Positions 32,930 to 36,011 of a stretch of DNA of 36,011 nucleotides are shown piece after piece; within the stretch, counting starts at the first letter, position 1, and every line of letters starts with the position of its first letter. Below the pieces are notes generated by a model that saw only the letters and a program-made list of their open reading frames with translations, was not told the DNA's origin and made no database searches. The DNA comes from Micrococcaceae bacterium (GTDB taxonomy: Bacteria > Actinomycetota > Actinomycetes > Actinomycetales > Micrococcaceae): positions 1-36,011 of the forward strand of contig JAODMR010000019.1 of assembly GCA_025465475.1 (NCBI GenBank), in the 5' to 3' direction. The position numbers and the translations under genes were made by a program.

Positions 32930-34234
32930 TCAGTAGCTGGTCAGCAGGCGGTCGAGCACCCGCGCGCCGAACCGGAGCGATTCGGCCGGCACCCGCTCGT
33001 CCACGCCGTGGAACATGCCGGTGAAGTCCAGCTCGGCCGGGAGCTGGAGCGGGGCGAAGCCGTATCCGGTGATGCCCAGGCGGCTGAGCGACTTGTTGTC
33101 AGTGCCGCCGGAGAGGGTGTACGGCAGCACCTTGGCTCCCGGATCCTCCGCGTGCAGGGCGTCGATCATGCTGTCCACGAGGTTGCCGGCGAAGGGTACC
33201 TCCAAGGACACGTCGTTGTGTTCGAAACTGATGTCGACGCCGTCCCCTGCCAGGTTCCGGATGATTTCCATCACCTGTTCCTGTTGTCCTGGCAGCGTGC
33301 GGACATCGATCAGGGCCTCCGCGCCGCCGGGGATGACGTTGGCCTTGTAGCCGGCGTTCAGCAGGGTGGGGTTGGCGGTGTTTTGCAGGGTGGCTCCCAC
33401 GAAGCGGGCCACTGTCCCGAGTTCGCGCAGCAGGGTCTCCGGGTTGCTTTCATCGAACTCGACGCCGGTGAGTTCGGAAACGCCTTCCAGGAACTGCCGC
33501 GTGGTCGGGGTGTACTCGATGGGCCACTGGTACTCACCGATACGCGTCACCGCGCGCGCCAGCCGTGTCACAGCGTTGTCGGTGTTGATCTGGGAGCCGT
33601 GACCGGCGCGCCCGTGCGCGGTGAGCCGGAGCCAGGACAGGCCTTTCTCGGCGGTCTGGAGCAGGTAGGCCCGCTTCCCGCCAATTTCCGCCGAGAAGCC
33701 ACCGACTTCCGAGATGGCTTCCGTTGCGCCTTCGAAGAGCTCGGGCTTGTTATCGACAGCCCAGGAGGCACCGTACTTGCCGCCTGCCTCCTCGTCAGCG
33801 AAGAACGCAAAGATGATGTCGCGCTTGGGTTTGCGTCCTTCGCGGGCAAGTCCGCGCAGCACGGACAGGATCATGGCGTCCATGTCCTTCATATCCACGG
33901 CACCACGGCCCCAGATCAGTCCGTCGCGCTCTTCCCCGCCGAAGGGGTCAACCGTCCAGTCCTGCTTCTGCGCCGGTACGACGTCCAGGTGACCGTGCAG
34001 GATGAGCGCACCCTGGGAGGAGTCCTCCCCCGCCATCCGGGCCACGACGTTGGTGCGGCCCGGCGCCGACTCGAAGACGGTCGTTTCGAGGCCGACCTCT
34101 TCGATCAGAGCGGCGGTGTACTCGGCCGCCTTACGCTCCCCCGGTCCCTGATTGTCCCCGAAGTTGGTGGTGTCGAACCGGATCAGCTCCTGGCAGATAC
34201 GGACAACTTCGTCTTCCGGGCGCACAGCATTCAC
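32930..34234 (-). CDS. M20 family zinc metallopeptidase
   Basis: 434 aa. Zinc ligands and catalytic residues follow the M20 pattern: LHGHLDVVPA (H82, catalytic D84), WGRGAVDMKDMDAM (bridging D114), and FADEEAGGKYG (catalytic E148, ligand E149), with the dimerisation domain in the middle and SGGTDNKSLSRLGITGYGFAP near the end, then a final ligand in MFHGVDERV. Members cleave dipeptides or acylated amino acids; the exact substrate cannot be fixed. GTG 34234 has AAGGAG eight bases upstream. It heads a two-gene operon with the flavoprotein. Confidence 0.93.
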   Translation of the reverse strand: MNAVRPEDEVVRICQELIRFDTTNFGDNQGPGERKAAEYTAALIEEVGLETTVFESAPGRTNVVARMAGEDSSQGALILHGHLDVVPAQKQDWTVDPFGGEERDGLIWGRGAVDMKDMDAMILSVLRGLAREGRKPKRDIIFAFFADEEAGGKYGASWAVDNKPELFEGATEAISEVGGFSAEIGGKRAYLLQTAEKGLSWLRLTAHGRAGHGSQINTDNAVTRLARAVTRIGEYQWPIEYTPTTRQFLEGVSELTGVEFDESNPETLLRELGTVARFVGATLQNTANPTLLNAGYKANVIPGGAEALIDVRTLPGQQEQVMEIIRNLAGDGVDISFEHNDVSLEVPFAGNLVDSMIDALHAEDPGAKVLPYTLSGGTDNKSLSRLGITGYGFAPLQLPAELDFTGMFHGVDERVPAESLRFGARVLDRLLTSY

Positions 34235-34466
34235 AGGGGAAACTCCTTCATGGTTTGCGATGGTTCCAGCCTACCGCTCAGGCTCCCCGCAGGCCCGCGC
34301 TGGGAGGGAGCCGGCATGGCCCTCGATGAGCGCGGGAGTCACCTGGGGAGGGACCCCCGGTGGCCCGATTCAAAGTTTCGGCAGGAGTCGTGTTAGTGTT
34401 TTTCTCGCTGCTTTCGACAGTTTAGGAACCGGTTGAACCGACCGAAACTGACGAAATGATCACCTT

Positions 34467-34549
34467 GCGCGGGTGGCGGAATGGCAGACGCGCTAGCTTG
34501 AGGTGCTAGTCCTCGAAAGGGGGTGGGGGTTCAAGTCCCCCTCCGCGCA
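34467..34549 (+). tRNA. tRNA-Leu (anticodon GAG)
   Basis: 83 nt class II tRNA. The acceptor stem GCGCGGG (34467-34473) pairs with TCCGCGC (34542-34548), discriminator A34549. Anticodon stem CTAGC/GCTAG encloses loop TTGAGGT, giving anticodon GAG (34500-34502) for CUU/CUC codons. A long variable arm follows, then T-arm GGGGG-ttcaagt-CCCCC (34525-34541). The 3' CCA is not encoded. Confidence 0.97.
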
Positions 34550-34555
34550 CAAGAG

Positions 34556-34582
34556 AAAACCCCGGGAAACCGGGGTTTTTTT
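34556..34582 (+). terminator. rho-independent terminator after tRNA-Leu
   Basis: AAAACCCCGG (34556-34565), GAAA loop, CCGGGGTTTT (34570-34579) and three more T residues. A classic intrinsic terminator. Confidence 0.95.
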
Positions 34583-34770
34583 GTGCCTGCCATTGTTCCA
34601 TGGGACGGTGCGACCGCTGACCCAGGGGACAAACATGCCGGAGTTCACCGCCGAAGCCTTGAGGCCACCACATGGGCCGACGCCGGACGACGATCACCCC
34701 GGCCCCGCCTGCCTCAACCGCGGATCTTCGACTCATCGGCAGTAGCGCCCACTTGAGGCAGGATTGGGGG

Positions 34771-34941
34771 ATGAAAAAGATCCTGCTGATAGTGCTCTGT
34801 TTCGTCCTGCCACCCCTGGCGGTGCTCCTGCATGAGGGCCTGAGCAGAAAAGTCCTCTGGGCCCTTCTGTGGCAGCTGCTCGGCCATTTCCCCGGCGTGA
34901 TCTACGGGATCCTGGTAGTCACCAAGGATCGAGCTAGATAA
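34771..34941 (+). CDS. Pmp3/YqaE-family small membrane protein
   Basis: 56 aa with two hydrophobic segments (about residues 3-20 and 27-50). FVLPPLAVLLHEG and HFPGVIYGILVV are the Pmp3/UPF0057 family hallmarks. Such proteolipids are membrane proteins linked to ion and membrane-potential stress in yeast and plants; the bacterial role is poorly known. ATG 34771 is preceded by GGGGG; upstream in-frame codons to 34672 are not needed. The stretch 34942-35267 downstream holds no gene I can support. Confidence 0.85.
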   Translation: MKKILLIVLCFVLPPLAVLLHEGLSRKVLWALLWQLLGHFPGVIYGILVVTKDRAR

Positions 34942-35267
34942 CGACCTACGCCAAGCGTCCGGCCGCCGTGTGAATTTTCAGGGCCACCGCGTCAAACAGG
35001 ATTGAGTACGGCAAGAAGCGCCACCTCACCCCGCCCAGGAACGCGTCATCGTTGGGGCTGCCCGTCTCAGATTGTCGACAGACAAAAAGCAGGGAATCGA
35101 GGCCCCCGGTGGATGGAAAAAGATCGCCAAGCGTCCACTCTGATCCACCGGAAGTCGTGTGCCAGTGCGGGATCACCCGGACCGGCACAGTTGTATCCGC
35201 TGCTCATTAGGTCCCAGTGGCGCAAGTTGAACCAGATCCAGCAGGGTATTCCCTCCGCACGCCAGTC

Positions 35268-35296
35268 TTGCCCCCGGCTAAATCGGCACATAGGCT
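35268..35296 (+). promoter_or_regulatory. promoter of the cold-shock gene
   Basis: TTGCCC (35268-35273), 17-bp spacer, TAGGCT (35291-35296). The transcript would start near 35303 with a leader of about 65 nt containing two overlapping hairpins (TTGCTG-gga-CAGCAA at 35309-35323 and AATCTG-aaaag-CAGATT at 35322-35338). Confidence 0.6.
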
Positions 35297-35368
35297 CGAC
35301 TGTGTGAGTTGCTGGGACAGCAATCTGAAAAGCAGATTCGGTCAGCGACCCGTGAAGGAAAAATGAGT

Positions 35369-35572
35369 ATGGCAACAGGTACGGTCAAGTGGTTTAACGC
35401 CGAAAAGGGCTTTGGTTTCATCGCCCCCAACGACGGAAGCGCTGACGTGTTCGCACACTATTCGGCAATCGCATCCAGCGGTTACCGGTCGCTGGATGAG
35501 AACCAGAAGGTTCAGTTCGACGTCACTCAGGGCCCCAAGGGACCCCAGGCGGAGAACATCCAGCCGCTCTAG
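35369..35572 (+). CDS. cold-shock protein, CspA family
   Basis: 67 aa, the usual CspA length and start ([18 protein letters not shown]). A single cold-shock OB-fold with RNP1 KGFGFI and RNP2 VFAHY binds single-stranded RNA or DNA and acts as an RNA chaperone. ATG 35363 is also in frame; ATG 35369 is preferred because AAGGA at 35355-35359 is then nine bases away and the N-terminus matches relatives. A strong hairpin terminator follows the stop. Confidence 0.96.
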   Translation: MATGTVKWFNAEKGFGFIAPNDGSADVFAHYSAIASSGYRSLDENQKVQFDVTQGPKGPQAENIQPL

Positions 35573-35580
35573 CGGTCATT

Positions 35581-35618
35581 GAAGAGGCTGGTTGGCTCAC
35601 ACGCTGACCAGCCTCTTC
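35581..35618. terminator. terminator of the cold-shock gene
   Basis: GAAGAGGCTGGT (35581-35592) pairs with ACCAGCCTCTTC (35607-35618), with four more pairs (two wobble) inside and a TCACAC loop. The stop codon is nine bases upstream. Confidence 0.85.
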
Positions 35619-35797
35619 GTGTGTCCAGGGTTTTAACTTTCAGCGGACCCCCTGGGTCGCGGCGCCCGACCGGGAGCCGGGACCCGTTGCTCGGTGCCCC
35701 TGTCCCGCAACGTATCCCCGAAATTGACGACCGACATAGCCCATCATTTCGCTTCACGGCGGAACGACCGACCGATCACCAAACAATGCGAGGAAAC

Positions 35798-36011
35798 GTG
35801 AAACAGGCTCCCAGCTCCGATGACGACGCCGCGATCCGGCAGCCTGGTGCAGATCCGAGCGATTCCTCCGGGGCTTTCACGATCAACGAATTACTGCTCG
35901 AGAGCCGAATCGGGCTCGAGCGTGTTGACCCTGCGGATCTTGAGCGGGAGATGGCGGCGGGTGCACTTGTTGTCGACACGCGGCCGGTCGATCAGCGGGA
36001 CCGCGATGGTG
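35798..36011 (+). CDS. rhodanese-domain protein (3' partial)
   Basis: 71 codons are visible before the window ends. After an acidic, probably disordered N-terminus of about 30 residues comes FTINELLLESRIGLERVDPADL, then AAGALVVDTRPVDQRDRDG, the first strand and helix of a rhodanese domain with its usual VDTRP-x2-QR motif. The catalytic Cys would lie beyond the edge, so sulfurtransferase activity cannot be judged. The start is GTG 35798 with AGGA a few bases upstream; ATG 35786 is in frame but lacks a ribosome-binding site. The 5' region 35625-35785 contains GC-rich inverted repeats. Confidence 0.8.
   Translation, partial: MKQAPSSDDDAAIRQPGADPSDSSGAFTINELLLESRIGLERVDPADLEREMAAGALVVDTRPVDQRDRDG

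Noticed and set aside
32921-34396. 491-codon plus-strand frame opposite the M20 peptidase
   Set aside because: Shadow frame; the opposite strand carries all M20 zinc and catalytic motifs.
34946-35188. 80-codon minus-strand ORF
   Set aside because: No ribosome-binding site, no recognised motif, and it overlaps another equally weak frame; left as unexplained spacer.

Overview
The window is high-GC actinobacterial DNA, most likely from an Arthrobacter-like member of the Micrococcaceae. The taxonomic evidence is a complete Pup-proteasome locus, a mycothiol gene (mshC), rbpA convergent with a polyprenol-phosphate mannosyltransferase, and PafB and PafC present as one fused protein, a form known from Arthrobacter. 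Almost everything is core genome. I see no insertion sequence, prophage, CRISPR array, restriction system or other obvious mobile island.

Left part, 1-8366: a truncated MocR-type aminotransferase domain; an NfeD/stomatin pair followed by an ABC exporter; rbpA behind a structured leader of about 240 nt; a strong bidirectional terminator; then on the minus strand ppm1 and a YtcJ-type amidohydrolase.

Central part, 8543-25836, all on the minus strand. Transcription runs from high to low coordinates: HAD phosphatase, M50 site-2 protease, trmI, arc/mpa, dop, pup, prcB, prcA, pafA, two FKBP-type prolyl isomerases (one a lipoprotein), the fused regulator pafBC, a small membrane protein, tatA, tatC and helY. 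The expected pathway is as follows. Dop deamidates the C-terminal Gln of Pup to Glu. PafA ligates Pup to substrate lysines. Arc unfolds pupylated proteins into the PrcA/PrcB 20S core. PafBC is a DNA-damage-responsive transcription activator in characterised relatives.

Right part, 26628-36011: a PAC2-family gene (+) tail-to-tail with the uppP-mshC operon (-); a divergent aldo/keto reductase; a small acidic protein whose 3' end lies in a 16-bp tandem repeat; a DUF5703 protein; an acyl-CoA-dehydrogenase-like flavoprotein paired with an M20 peptidase; tRNA-Leu(GAG); a Pmp3-family membrane peptide; a CspA cold-shock protein; and the start of a rhodanese-domain protein that runs off the right edge.

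I did not find a clearly new multi-gene system. The observations most worth checking are a recurring TANNNT-N6/7-start-codon arrangement suggesting leaderless mRNAs at eight genes, the folded rbpA leader, several in-gene or gene-end tandem repeats, and two enzymes lacking an expected catalytic residue (the AKR and the acyl-CoA-dehydrogenase-like protein).
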